Shown here piece after piece: positions 17,475 through 26,767 of a DNA stretch of 64,000 nt; positions within the stretch are counted from its first letter, which is position 1, and each line of letters begins with the position of its first letter. The notes below the pieces were generated by a model, which worked only from the letters and a program-made list of their open reading frames with translations, was not told the origin of the DNA and did not search any database. The position numbers were made by a program, and so were the translations under genes. Source of the DNA: Candidatus Mediterraneibacter excrementavium (GTDB lineage Bacteria; Bacillota; Clostridia; Lachnospirales; Lachnospiraceae); assembly GCA_019120275.1 (NCBI GenBank), contig DWVL01000078.1:1-64000 (forward strand). Direction: 5' to 3'.

Positions 17475-19058
17475 TCAGGTAAAAATCAACCAAAATGAAA
17501 AGATCACATCGGCAGTGAATAACGCGTACAGGATCACGCAGAGCGCGACCCTCCGGGAATGCCCGAGCTTCATATACCGGTCTGTCCACCGCGGCGCCAG
17601 ATAGTAGAGAAACGCACAGCCGATGATCGCAAAGGATACGGAACCGCCGAGGTAGATCCGGCCGCCGAGATTCAGGAAGAAATCGCTGTAATCATGGACG
17701 CGGATGCCGGTCAGCAGCTCAATGGCCAGCGATGAAAAATATTCCAGTACGGAATACAGCAGGACATTCAGTATAAATGTGATCACCGGTTTTCTGTACA
17801 GCCGGCGGAACAGCAGAAGCGACAGTACGCCGTATGCTCCGTAAAGCGGAAGCCACGGGCCGGTCAGGATGGGTTCTGCGGTCCAGATGCCGCCCGTGAT
17901 CAGCTGCAGCAGCGTCTCCAGGATCCAGCCGAATATGGAGAAAGCGGCGAACAGGAACAGATAAGACAGTGCATCGTATCTGCGCGCGGGGTTCACCGGA
18001 TTCTTTACTGCTTTCAGCGGCGGCTGTACGGAAAAGAGAAAGACCGGGTACTGTTCCGGGGCAAAGTAGGAGATCTTCGTGTACGGCCCCTGGGAGTCGT
18101 CATAGAGCGCCTTGCTGATCAGAAGTTCATCTTCTGACGGTACATGTTCCAGATAGGAGTCGTTAAGCGACTCATAGCCGGGCGAGCGGGAAAGCACGTA
18201 ATTCCTGCGCAGGCAGGCGTAGATCTCAGCGCGGCATGCCGCGGCATACGGGTGTACGAATACATAACTCAGGAATCCGAGCGTACACAGGGAAAGAAAG
18301 TGCCATCCGAGGAAAGACAGGTCCAGAAGGAAGAATTTCCACTTGTTCCGGCGCATGAGCTGCTTCGAGAGGAAGAAGGCGTCTTTCCGGCCTGCTTTTG
18401 GATTTTCCGCAAGTATGTAAGGGATCAGCAGATATTCATAATGTTTGATGATCCCTCCGATGACGGTGAAATTCCACAGAAACTGAAAGAAAGAACGGCA
18501 GAACATCACCCAGGCGGGATGCCGTTCGCAGCGCAGCTTATAGAGAAAGAAGATCTTTGAGACAGGGGTCTGTCTGTAGCTGCGGTTTTCCAGAAAGAAC
18601 CGCCGTTCACCGATGATCAGGATATTGCTGACAAAAATCTGATAGAAAAAGGCCAGTAATATGCTGAAAGCCGAGAATATGAGAGGAAGGCTGAGTCCAT
18701 CGGTAAAGGCCGTATTTACGGTTCGCAGCAATGTAAAAAATACGGAAATTGTCGTGGAAAACAGATCGATCAGTACGGACAATGCATCTTCCGGAAAGCC
18801 GTTGAACAGAGAGGGGAGGGGCGTGCCCGCCGCAATGTTTCGGACGGCGTCGATCACAGCTTCTGAATTGGGGATGGTGAGTGTGAAGACCGCGTCGGCC
18901 GACTCGGAACCCGAAGGAAGCTGCAGGTTGAGAAAAGTTGTGGATACGGCGTATGAGGTTGTGAGCAGGGCGATCAGAAAGCAGACAGAGATCATGCGCC
19001 AGTAGTTCTGCTTCAGCAGTGCGATCGCTTTTCTTTTCATGCTCTTTCTTTTCCACAT
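17475..19058 (-). CDS. DUF975-like membrane protein fused to PF06541 (putative ABC-transporter permease) domain
   Basis: N-terminal ALLKQNYWRMISVCFLIALL and DUF975-like body; C-terminal SIFGWILETLLQLITGGIW...LTGPWLPLYGAYGVLSLLLF...EYFSSLAIE typical of PF06541. Confidence 0.75.
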   Translation of the reverse strand: MWKRKSMKRKAIALLKQNYWRMISVCFLIALLTTSYAVSTTFLNLQLPSGSESADAVFTLTIPNSEAVIDAVRNIAAGTPLPSLFNGFPEDALSVLIDLFSTTISVFFTLLRTVNTAFTDGLSLPLIFSAFSILLAFFYQIFVSNILIIGERRFFLENRSYRQTPVSKIFFLYKLRCERHPAWVMFCRSFFQFLWNFTVIGGIIKHYEYLLIPYILAENPKAGRKDAFFLSKQLMRRNKWKFFLLDLSFLGWHFLSLCTLGFLSYVFVHPYAAACRAEIYACLRRNYVLSRSPGYESLNDSYLEHVPSEDELLISKALYDDSQGPYTKISYFAPEQYPVFLFSVQPPLKAVKNPVNPARRYDALSYLFLFAAFSIFGWILETLLQLITGGIWTAEPILTGPWLPLYGAYGVLSLLLFRRLYRKPVITFILNVLLYSVLEYFSSLAIELLTGIRVHDYSDFFLNLGGRIYLGGSVSFAIIGCAFLYYLAPRWTDRYMKLGHSRRVALCVILYALFTADVIFSFWLIFT

Positions 19059-19133
19059 AATGATCCGTTCCTTCCGTGCTGGTGGTAAATGATAGTTAAT
19101 TATATGTGATCTGCCGGATCCTGTAAAGCGCTC

Positions 19134-19514
19134 TTATTCCCCGGGGTGAAGAGCTTCATGCTCCCGGCGGATCTCCTGGAAACAGTCCGGGGCAGTCCAG
19201 GAACTGTTGGTGGGCGTCAGGACCGCCTTGTATGGGAATGGGCCGGCGCCGGACCTGCGGAGTGCCGCCAGTACCTGGTTCAGACGGTTTTCGCTCAGAA
19301 AGCAGAAGAGGAACATCGGTGCGGGAAGTTCCGGACCTTCATAGCGTCCCTGTGCCGGTTCAGCGTCTTTTATTCCGGCAAGGAAGCCGAGAGGCTGGTT
19401 GTAGTCGTCCCGTGAAATGCGTTTTATGCGGATGTGGAGCGGGAAGAGCGCCATTTCGATTTTAAGAAGCGCTTCCTTTTCCGGCGCGTTAAAAAGCAGG
19501 ATGGTTTCTTTCAT
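19134..19514 (-). CDS. DUF3783 family protein
   Basis: MKETILLFNAPEKEALLKIEMALFPLHIRIKRISRDDYNQPLGFLAG pattern; start at 19514 after aaggagc. Confidence 0.7.
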   Translation of the reverse strand: MKETILLFNAPEKEALLKIEMALFPLHIRIKRISRDDYNQPLGFLAGIKDAEPAQGRYEGPELPAPMFLFCFLSENRLNQVLAALRRSGAGPFPYKAVLTPTNSSWTAPDCFQEIRREHEALHPGE

Positions 19515-19647
19515 AGATCTGTGCTCCTTGTAAATGTGTACGTATATACTTTCATTATTGTAAGACAAAGCGCGGAAAAAGAAAAGGGATTTCCGATTTT
19601 TCACGAAAAGCGGGAAAAGGCATATTAATAATGGAAAGGGGGAATCC

Positions 19648-19905
19648 GTGATGCGGATGTGTGAACTGAAAGACAGGGAAGTGATCAATATATGCAGCGG
19701 CAGGCGCCTGGGCTGTATTGCCGATGTGGAGATCGATCCGTGCAGCGGAGTGGTGGAAGCGGTCATCATACCGGGCCCGGGCCGGATCTGCGGGTTCCTG
19801 GGTACAGACTGCGAATATGTGATCCCTTTCCCCTGTATCCGGAAGATCGGGCCGGATCTCGTGATCGTGGAGATCCAGGAAGAAAAGTTTTTGCAAAAGT
19901 TTTAA
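19648..19905 (+). CDS. YlmC/YmxH family PRC-barrel sporulation protein
   Basis: MCELKDREVINICSGRRLGCIADVEIDPCSGVVEAVIIPGPG signature. Confidence 0.9.
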   Translation: MMRMCELKDREVINICSGRRLGCIADVEIDPCSGVVEAVIIPGPGRICGFLGTDCEYVIPFPCIRKIGPDLVIVEIQEEKFLQKF

Positions 19906-19952
19906 CGATTGTGTATAATGTACGCAGATTGGAATGAAAGGCGGAAAATACT

Positions 19953-20402
19953 ATGAGATGTCCATATTGCGGTAACCCTGATACGAGAGTGATCGATTCC
20001 CGTCCGGCTGAGGATAAAAGCTCCATCAGAAGGCGACGTTCCTGTGACGAGTGCGGCCGCAGGTTTACGACATATGAGAAAGTAGAGACCATCCCCCTGA
20101 TCGTGATCAAGAAAGATAATAACCGTGAGCAGTATCAGCGCTCCAAGCTGGAAAAGGGAATCTTAAGCGCCTGCTATAAGCGTCCGGTGCCGGCGGAGGA
20201 GATCCAGAAGACGATCGATGCGGTGGAACTGGAACTTTTCAACCGTGAAGAGAAGGAACTTCCCAGCAGTGTGATCGGAGAGATCGTGATGGAGAAGCTG
20301 GAAGATCTGGATCCGGTGGCTTATGTGCGGTTCGCATCGGTATACAGAGAGTTCAAAGATGTGAATACATTCATGGATGAACTGAAGAAGTTCCTGCAGT
20401 AA
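19953..20402 (+). CDS. nrdR: Transcriptional repressor NrdR
   Basis: MRCPYCGNPDTRVIDSRPAEDKSSIRRRRSCDECGRRFTTYEKVE. Confidence 0.98.
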   Translation: MRCPYCGNPDTRVIDSRPAEDKSSIRRRRSCDECGRRFTTYEKVETIPLIVIKKDNNREQYQRSKLEKGILSACYKRPVPAEEIQKTIDAVELELFNREEKELPSSVIGEIVMEKLEDLDPVAYVRFASVYREFKDVNTFMDELKKFLQ

Positions 20403-20405
20403 GTT

Positions 20406-21200
20406 ATGCGTACATATAAACTTACGATCGCCTATGACGGGACACGCTACAGAGGCTGGCAGCGGCAGGTTCTGACCGATCATACGATCCAGGGGATCCT
20501 GGAACGGACGGTTTCAGAAGCTGTGGGATATCCGGTGGAGGTGAACGGATCGGGGAGGACGGATGCCGGCGTTCACGCATCCGGTCAGACTGCCAGCGTT
20601 GTGCTTTCCGGCGCGGCAGATGATGATTTTTTTACCGGAGAGATCAACAGGCGGCTGCCGGAGGATATCCGCATCCTTGACGCGCAGCTTGTGAAGAACG
20701 GATTCCATGCGCGGAAGAGCGCTGTGGGAAAAGCCTATGAATATTATGTGGATGTCGGGGATCGGCCGGATGTGTTCCGCCGTCGTTACTGTTATCATTT
20801 CCCTTACAACCTGGATCTGGATGCGATGAGGAAGGCAGCAAAGTATCTGACCGGGACGCATGATTTTGCCGGGTTTACGGACAAACGGGATGAGACATCT
20901 ACAAAACGCACGATCTGTGCTATAATGGTCAGCAGACGGGATAATCTTGTGACGTTCCGGTTTGAGGGCAGCGGCTTTATGTATCACATGGTCAGGATCC
21001 TGACGGGCACGCTGCTGGAGGCAGGTATGGGGCGGCGCACACCGAAGAGTGTGCGGGAAGCGCTGCGGACAAAAAACAGAGAACAGGCCGGATTCCCTGC
21101 CCCGGCGAGAGGACTGTTCTTAAAAGAGGTATGGTATGAAAAAACTGATATCATGGAATGTAAACGGAATCCGGGCGTGTGTCCAGAAGGGATTCCTTGA
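20406..21200 (+). CDS. truA: tRNA pseudouridine synthase A
   Basis: [42 protein letters not shown]. Confidence 0.95.
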   Translation: MRTYKLTIAYDGTRYRGWQRQVLTDHTIQGILERTVSEAVGYPVEVNGSGRTDAGVHASGQTASVVLSGAADDDFFTGEINRRLPEDIRILDAQLVKNGFHARKSAVGKAYEYYVDVGDRPDVFRRRYCYHFPYNLDLDAMRKAAKYLTGTHDFAGFTDKRDETSTKRTICAIMVSRRDNLVTFRFEGSGFMYHMVRILTGTLLEAGMGRRTPKSVREALRTKNREQAGFPAPARGLFLKEVWYEKTDIMECKRNPGVCPEGIP

Positions 21201-21891
21201 TTTTTTTAAGGAGGCTGACGCGGATATCTTCTGCATCCAGGAGACAAAGATGCAGGCGGGACAGCTGGACCTGGATCTCCCGGGATATCATCAGTACTGG
21301 AATTACGCTGTGAAGAAAGGCTATTCCGGCACGGCGGTATTTACGAAGGAAGAGCCTTTAAGCGTGTCTTACGGCATCGGGATCGAAGAACACGATCAGG
21401 AGGGCCGTGTGATCACCTGCGAGTTCGGGGATTATTACTTTGTCACGGTATACACGCCCAACTCCCAGAATGAACTGGCGCGCCTTAATTACCGGATGAA
21501 ATGGGAGGATGATTTCCGCGCGTATCTGAAAAAGCTGGAAGAGAAAAAACCGGTCATCGTGACAGGGGACATGAACGTGGCGCACCAGGAGATCGACCTG
21601 AAGAACCCGAAGACGAACCGGAAGAACGCCGGCTTCACGGATGAAGAGCGGCAGAAGTTCACGGAACTGCTGGATGCAGGATTTATCGATACGTTCCGGT
21701 ATTTCTATCCGGATCAGGAGGGGATCTACTCCTGGTGGTCCTACCGGTTCAGCGCACGGGCAAAGAACGCGGGTTGGCGCATTGACTATTTCTGCGTGTC
21801 GGAGAGCCTGAAGGACAGGCTGGCCGATGCGAAGATCCTGACAGACGTCATGGGATCGGACCACTGTCCGGTGGAACTGGATCTGAAGTAA
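21136..21891 (+). CDS. exoA: Exodeoxyribonuclease III
   Basis: [57 protein letters not shown]. Confidence 0.95.
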   Translation: MKKLISWNVNGIRACVQKGFLDFFKEADADIFCIQETKMQAGQLDLDLPGYHQYWNYAVKKGYSGTAVFTKEEPLSVSYGIGIEEHDQEGRVITCEFGDYYFVTVYTPNSQNELARLNYRMKWEDDFRAYLKKLEEKKPVIVTGDMNVAHQEIDLKNPKTNRKNAGFTDEERQKFTELLDAGFIDTFRYFYPDQEGIYSWWSYRFSARAKNAGWRIDYFCVSESLKDRLADAKILTDVMGSDHCPVELDLK

Positions 21892-21914
21892 AATATGGAA
21901 AGAGGATGAGTTAA

Positions 21915-23018
21915 ATGACAAAAATCGATATCATTTCCGGCTTCCTCGGAGCCGGAAAGACAACACTGATCAAAAAGCTGCTCTCCGAGGCGTTTACAGG
22001 CGAGCAGGTGGTCCTGATCGAAAATGAATTCGGCGAGATCGGCATCGACGGCGGCTTCCTGAAAGAATCCGGCATTGAGATCCGTGAAATGAATTCCGGA
22101 TGCATCTGCTGCTCCCTGGTCGGGGATTTCGGGAAATCCCTTCGCGAAGTCGTGGATACCTACCATCCGGACCGGATCCTGATCGAACCTTCAGGTGTAG
22201 GCAAGCTTTCGGACGTGATCAAAGCCGTGCAGGATGTGCAGGCGGAGATCGATGCGGAGCTGAACAGCTTCACGACGGTGGTGGATGTGACGAAATGCCG
22301 GATCTATCGCAAGAACTTCGGAGAATTTTTCAGCAATCAGATCGAATATGCCGGTGCGGTCATCTTAAGCCGTACGGATAAGGCAAAACCGGAGAAGATC
22401 GAGGAGAGCGTGGCGCTGCTGCGCGAGCTCAATGACAAGGCGCCGTTTATCACAACGCCGGTCGCACAGCTCCCGGGCAAAAAAGTGCTGGAAACGATGG
22501 AGTCAGGCAAATCCCTGGAGGAAGAACTCCTCGATGAGATCATCTGCCCGGAGTGCGGACACCATCATGAGTCAGGCGAGTGCTGCGGGCACGACCACCA
22601 TGAGCATGATCATCATCACGGGCATGACCATGATCACGACCATCATCATGACCATGATCATCATCACGACCATGATCATCATCACGACCATGACCATGAG
22701 CATCATCACCACCACGATCACGCGGGGCATCATCATGCGGATGATGTATTTACAAGCTGGGGACGTGAGACGATCCATAAATATACGAAAGAACAGATCG
22801 GCGGGATCCTGAAGGCGCTGGAATCCGATCCGGCGTATGGAAATGTGCTCCGTGCGAAGGGTATGGTGGCCGGCGCGGACGGTGAATGGATCTATTTTGA
22901 CATGGTCCCCGGGGAGCATGAAGTCCGTACGGGTGCGCCGGAGTACACCGGCAGGATCTGCGTGATCGGGGCGGAACTTAACGAAAGCAGACTGGCTGAA
23001 CTGTTCGGCCTGGCATAA
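21915..23018 (+). CDS. CobW/COG0523 GTPase (putative metallochaperone) with long His/Asp tract
   Basis: SGFLGAGKTTLIKKLL Walker A, SGCICCSL (CxCC), EPSGVGKLSDV; HEHDHHHGHDHDHDHHHD... tract; CobW C-terminal domain. Confidence 0.93.
   Translation: MTKIDIISGFLGAGKTTLIKKLLSEAFTGEQVVLIENEFGEIGIDGGFLKESGIEIREMNSGCICCSLVGDFGKSLREVVDTYHPDRILIEPSGVGKLSDVIKAVQDVQAEIDAELNSFTTVVDVTKCRIYRKNFGEFFSNQIEYAGAVILSRTDKAKPEKIEESVALLRELNDKAPFITTPVAQLPGKKVLETMESGKSLEEELLDEIICPECGHHHESGECCGHDHHEHDHHHGHDHDHDHHHDHDHHHDHDHHHDHDHEHHHHHDHAGHHHADDVFTSWGRETIHKYTKEQIGGILKALESDPAYGNVLRAKGMVAGADGEWIYFDMVPGEHEVRTGAPEYTGRICVIGAELNESRLAELFGLA
22590..22727 (+). repeat. In-frame ~18-bp repeat (gaccatgatcatcatcac) encoding the His/Asp tract
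   Basis: Repeated accatgatcatcatcacg units inside the COG0523 ORF. Confidence 0.9.
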
Positions 23019-23046
23019 TGATCAGTCTGCATGAGCAGAGGAGTGG

Positions 23047-24000
23047 ATGACAATGAATGAACCGGATGTAATGGTCTATCTGATGACCGGCTTTCTCGAC
23101 AGCGGCAAGACCCAGTTCCTGACATTTACACTGAAGCAGGATTACTTCCAGATCGACGGCAAGACACTTCTGATCCTCTGTGAGGAGGGGGAAGAAGAGT
23201 ATGACCCGAGGGAAATGCTTAAGTACGGCGTCGTGATCGAGCGGGTGGAGGATCAGGAAGACTTAACAGCAGAATGGCTGGAAGAGATGGAACGCAGACA
23301 TGAGCCGGAGCGCGTGGTCGTGGAGTACAACGGCATGTGGAAGGTCAGTGATTTTGAAAATCTGAAGCTGCCACAGGGCTGGGGCATCGAGCAGAAGCTT
23401 ACCACCGTGGACGCCAGTACGTTCCAGATGTATCTGACGAACCTGAAGCCGCTTTTCGTGGAAATGGTCCGGGGCGCGGACCTGGTCCTCTTTAACCGCT
23501 GCGAGGATATCAAGCCGCTGGCCGGCTACCGCCGCAGCGTGAAGGTTGTGAGTCCGCAGGCGGAAGTGATCTTTGAAGATGAGGAGGGCGAGATCGAAAA
23601 CATTTTTGAGGATGAAGTCCCATATGACCTGAAAGCGCCGGTGATAGAGATCGCAAAGGAAGACTACGGGATCTGGTATGTGGATATGATGGAGAATCCG
23701 GACCGCTACAGGGGAAAGGTCGTTGAGTATACGGCAAAAGTATTGAAGCCGAGGACATTTCCGGCAAAAGTTTTTATGGCCGGCCGGATGGCGATGACCT
23801 GCTGCGCGGACGACGTTTCTTTTCTCGGGTATGTGTGCAGAAGCGCTTACGCGCCGAAACTGAAACCCGGACAGTGGGTGAGGATCCGGGCGAAGATCCG
23901 TTTTGCGAACCTGTCTGTCTACCGGGGCGAAGGTCCGGTGCTGGAAGCGGAAAATATAGACCTTGCAGACCCGATAGAGGAACTGGTATACTTCAATTAA
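23047..24000 (+). CDS. Second COG0523-like P-loop protein fused to a TIGR03943/DUF1980-like C-terminal domain
   Basis: MTGFLDSGKTQFL Walker A, LLILCEEGEEEYD; C-terminal YRGKVVEYTAKVLKPRTFPAKVFMAGRMAMTCCADDVSFLGYVCR resembles the TIGR03943 C-terminal domain. Confidence 0.75.
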   Translation: MTMNEPDVMVYLMTGFLDSGKTQFLTFTLKQDYFQIDGKTLLILCEEGEEEYDPREMLKYGVVIERVEDQEDLTAEWLEEMERRHEPERVVVEYNGMWKVSDFENLKLPQGWGIEQKLTTVDASTFQMYLTNLKPLFVEMVRGADLVLFNRCEDIKPLAGYRRSVKVVSPQAEVIFEDEEGEIENIFEDEVPYDLKAPVIEIAKEDYGIWYVDMMENPDRYRGKVVEYTAKVLKPRTFPAKVFMAGRMAMTCCADDVSFLGYVCRSAYAPKLKPGQWVRIRAKIRFANLSVYRGEGPVLEAENIDLADPIEELVYFN

Positions 24001-24024
24001 GCTTCAGTTTAGGAGGAAAGGAAA

Positions 24025-24984
24025 ATGGAGAAAAAATTTGATGTGATCGCCCTTGGCGAACTCCTGATCGACTTTACGATGAACGGGCAGAGCGAACAGG
24101 GAAATAACATGTTTGAGGCGTGTCCGGGAGGCGCGCCGTGCAATGTGCTTGCACTTCTTAATAAAATGGGCAAGAAAACAGCTTTTATCGGCAAAGTGGG
24201 CAAAGATCAGTTCGGTACGCTGCTCCGGGACACGATCACAGAGGCAGGGATCGATGCGTCGCAGCTGGCGACAGACGACCAGGTCAATACGACGCTTGCA
24301 TTTGTACATACATTCCCGGACGGGGACCGCGAATTTTCATTCTACCGCAATCCGGGTGCAGACATGATGCTGGCAGAGGATGATGTGGATCCGGCATTTA
24401 TCGCGCAGACGAAGATCTTCCATTTCGGGACACTGTCCATGACCCACGACGGCGTGCGCGCGGCGACAAAGAAAGCGGTGCAGGCTGCGAAAGACGCAGG
24501 CTGCCTGGTATCTTTCGACCCGAATCTGCGGCCTCCGCTGTGGTCCTCGCTTGATCTTGCGAAAGAGCAGATGGAGTATGGATTCGGGGTGTGCGATATC
24601 CTGAAGATCTCTGATAACGAGATCCAGTTCGTATCCGGGAAAGAGGATTATGACGAGGGGATCGCGTATCTGCAGGAAAAATTCCATATCCCGCTGATCT
24701 TGCTGACCATGGGAAAAGACGGCAGCAGGGCATATTATAAGGGAATGCGTGTGGAACGGCCGGGATTTTCCGTAAAAGCCATCGAGACGACAGGAGCCGG
24801 GGATACATTCTGCGGCAGTACGCTGAATTATATCGCAGAGCATGGATTCAAGGATCTCACAGAGGATAATCTGGGCGAACTGCTGACATTTGCAAATGCA
24901 GCTGCAGCGCTGGTGACCACGAAGAAAGGTGCGATCCGGGCAATGCCGGTGAGAGAGGAAGTAGAGGCGCTGATCCGGGGATGA
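24025..24984 (+). CDS. PfkB-family carbohydrate kinase, likely fructokinase
   Basis: ALGELLIDFT, CPGGAPCNVLALLNKMGKKTAFIGKVGKDQFG, ETTGAGDTFCGSTL. Confidence 0.92.
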   Translation: MEKKFDVIALGELLIDFTMNGQSEQGNNMFEACPGGAPCNVLALLNKMGKKTAFIGKVGKDQFGTLLRDTITEAGIDASQLATDDQVNTTLAFVHTFPDGDREFSFYRNPGADMMLAEDDVDPAFIAQTKIFHFGTLSMTHDGVRAATKKAVQAAKDAGCLVSFDPNLRPPLWSSLDLAKEQMEYGFGVCDILKISDNEIQFVSGKEDYDEGIAYLQEKFHIPLILLTMGKDGSRAYYKGMRVERPGFSVKAIETTGAGDTFCGSTLNYIAEHGFKDLTEDNLGELLTFANAAAALVTTKKGAIRAMPVREEVEALIRG

Positions 24985-25035
24985 CAGTCCTTCTGCGGAG
25001 CCGGGGTTGAGAATTCAGAAACGGAGGATACAGAT

Positions 25036-25716
25036 ATGGAAGCATATAAGCAGGAATTTATCCATTTTATGGTGGACAGCGACGTCCTTAAATTCGGAGA
25101 TTTTACTTTGAAAAGCGGGAGAAAGTCCCCGTTTTTTATGAACGCGGGCGCTTATGTGACCGGTTCTCAGTTAAAGAGGCTGGGCGAGTATTATGCCAAG
25201 GCAATCCATGCAAAATACGGCGACGATTTTGACGTCCTTTTCGGACCGGCCTACAAAGGGATCCCGCTGGGAGTTGTGACGGCGATCGCCTACAGCGAAC
25301 TGTACGGAAAAGAAGTGCGTTACTGCTCTGACCGCAAGGAGGAGAAGGATCACGGCGCAGATAAGGGCAGCTTTCTTGGAAGCAAACTGCAGGACGGCGA
25401 CCGGGTGATCATGATCGAGGATGTGACGACATCCGGGAAATCCATGGAGGAGACGGTGCCGAAGGTCAGAGGTGCGGCTGATGTGGAGATCGTGGGACTG
25501 ATGGTGTCCCTGGACCGCATGGAAATCGGTAAAGGCGGCGAGAAATGCGCGCTGGATGAGATCAGAGATCTCTATGGATTTGATACAGCAGCGATCGTTA
25601 CCATGGCGGAAGTCGTAGAGTGCCTGTACAACAGGGAATATAACGGAAAAGTTATGATCGACGATACATTAAAGGCCGCGATCGATGCATACTATGACAC
25701 ATATGGAGTAAAGTAA
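25036..25716 (+). CDS. pyrE: Orotate phosphoribosyltransferase
   Basis: LKSGRKSPFFMNAG, FGPAYKGIPLGV, DRVIMIEDVTTSGKS. Confidence 0.95.
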   Translation: MEAYKQEFIHFMVDSDVLKFGDFTLKSGRKSPFFMNAGAYVTGSQLKRLGEYYAKAIHAKYGDDFDVLFGPAYKGIPLGVVTAIAYSELYGKEVRYCSDRKEEKDHGADKGSFLGSKLQDGDRVIMIEDVTTSGKSMEETVPKVRGAADVEIVGLMVSLDRMEIGKGGEKCALDEIRDLYGFDTAAIVTMAEVVECLYNREYNGKVMIDDTLKAAIDAYYDTYGVK

Positions 25717-25729
25717 GGAGGCGTGTTGT

Positions 25730-25879
25730 ATGGAAAAGGCATATCTGACGATGAAGAACAGCGGTGCATGCGGCATTGCGATCGGCATCATCATCCTGAC
25801 TGTAGGGATAGCAGCCGGAGTCCTTTCTATCATAAGCGGCGCGTCCCTGCTGAAACATAAGCGGGAGATTACATTCTGA
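25730..25879 (+). CDS. 49-aa single-pass membrane microprotein
   Basis: aaggaggcgtgttgtATG; MEKAYLTMKNSGACGIAIGIIILTVGIAAGVLSIISGASLLKHKREITF; below the ORF-track length cutoff. Confidence 0.65.
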   Translation: MEKAYLTMKNSGACGIAIGIIILTVGIAAGVLSIISGASLLKHKREITF

Positions 25880-25943
25880 GAGACAGTATAAGGGGGAAGG
25901 CATACTGGCCGGCCCCCTTTTCAAAAATATATGGGGTTCTGTT

Positions 25944-26486
25944 TTGAGTATTAGGAAAGCAAAAGTTATCAGGGCGCTTGGCAAGGTCCTGTTTATATTA
26001 TATGTTGGATTTTTGATTTATTTTCTGTTTGTCGCCGAGTGGTACGGCAGAACGGAAATCTCGGAAGAGTATCGGTATAACCTGGAACTTTTCAAGGAGA
26101 TCAGGCGGTTTATCACGTACAGGGAACAGCTTGGCACCTTTGTCGTGGCAGCCAACCTGCTGGGGAATATACTCATTTTCATGCCATACGGTTTTTTTAT
26201 TTCCATGGCGGGAGAGACAAGGGGATTTATCAAGACATTTTTTTACAGTATGTTCTTAAGCCTCGGCGTAGAGACCGTGCAGCTGGTCACGAAGGTGGGC
26301 AGTTTTGACGTGGATGATATCCTTCTCAATACGATCGGCGGGGTTCTGGGATATCTTGTATTTGTGATATGCAATCGGATAAGGAGAAATATAGCATGTT
26401 CGGAGTCGAAAAGAGCGCCGGGGAGCGCAGCAAAGAGAAGGAAAGGAAGCAAAGGGGGGCGCGGAAATACGGGCAGGCGGACCTGA
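25944..26486 (+). CDS. VanZ-family membrane protein (TTG start)
   Basis: NLLGNILIFMPYGFFIS and ETVQLVTKVGSFDVDDILLNTIGGVLGYLVF VanZ motifs. Confidence 0.85.
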   Translation: MSIRKAKVIRALGKVLFILYVGFLIYFLFVAEWYGRTEISEEYRYNLELFKEIRRFITYREQLGTFVVAANLLGNILIFMPYGFFISMAGETRGFIKTFFYSMFLSLGVETVQLVTKVGSFDVDDILLNTIGGVLGYLVFVICNRIRRNIACSESKRAPGSAAKRRKGSKGGRGNTGRRT

Positions 26487-26767
26487 AGCCGTCACGGAAA
26501 GGCACGCTGTCGTGCATCAGCGGCGGAGCAGGACTTCTGCTTCTTGCAGGCTGCATCCTGGGTGCGTTTGCCGCAAGAGGCAAAGCTCCCGGGATCGTCG
26601 GCGGCCTGGCGATCCTGTCCCTGATCCTGTCTGTCAACGGGGTGCGTCTTGCCATTGCCGGCTTCAGGGAGCGCGACCGGAATTATCTGGTCTGCAAGGT
26701 CGGACTTCCGGTCAGCTTTGCATCGATCGTATTTTTCCTGGCATTATTTATAGGAGGGCTGAGCTGA
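26396..26767 (+). CDS. Small membrane protein, DUF6142-like
   Basis: ATG after aaggagaaatatagc; three predicted TM segments; sits between VanZ and the peptidase and overlaps both. Confidence 0.6.
   Translation: MFGVEKSAGERSKEKERKQRGARKYGQADLKPSRKGTLSCISGGAGLLLLAGCILGAFAARGKAPGIVGGLAILSLILSVNGVRLAIAGFRERDRNYLVCKVGLPVSFASIVFFLALFIGGLS

Noticed and set aside
22590-22727. CRISPR-like short repeats
   Set aside because: In-frame His/Asp codon repeat inside a COG0523 gene, no spacers.
26512-26766. N-terminal extension of the M29 peptidase as given in the ORF track
   Set aside because: Out-of-frame read-through of the DUF6142-like gene; a natural start exists at 26767.
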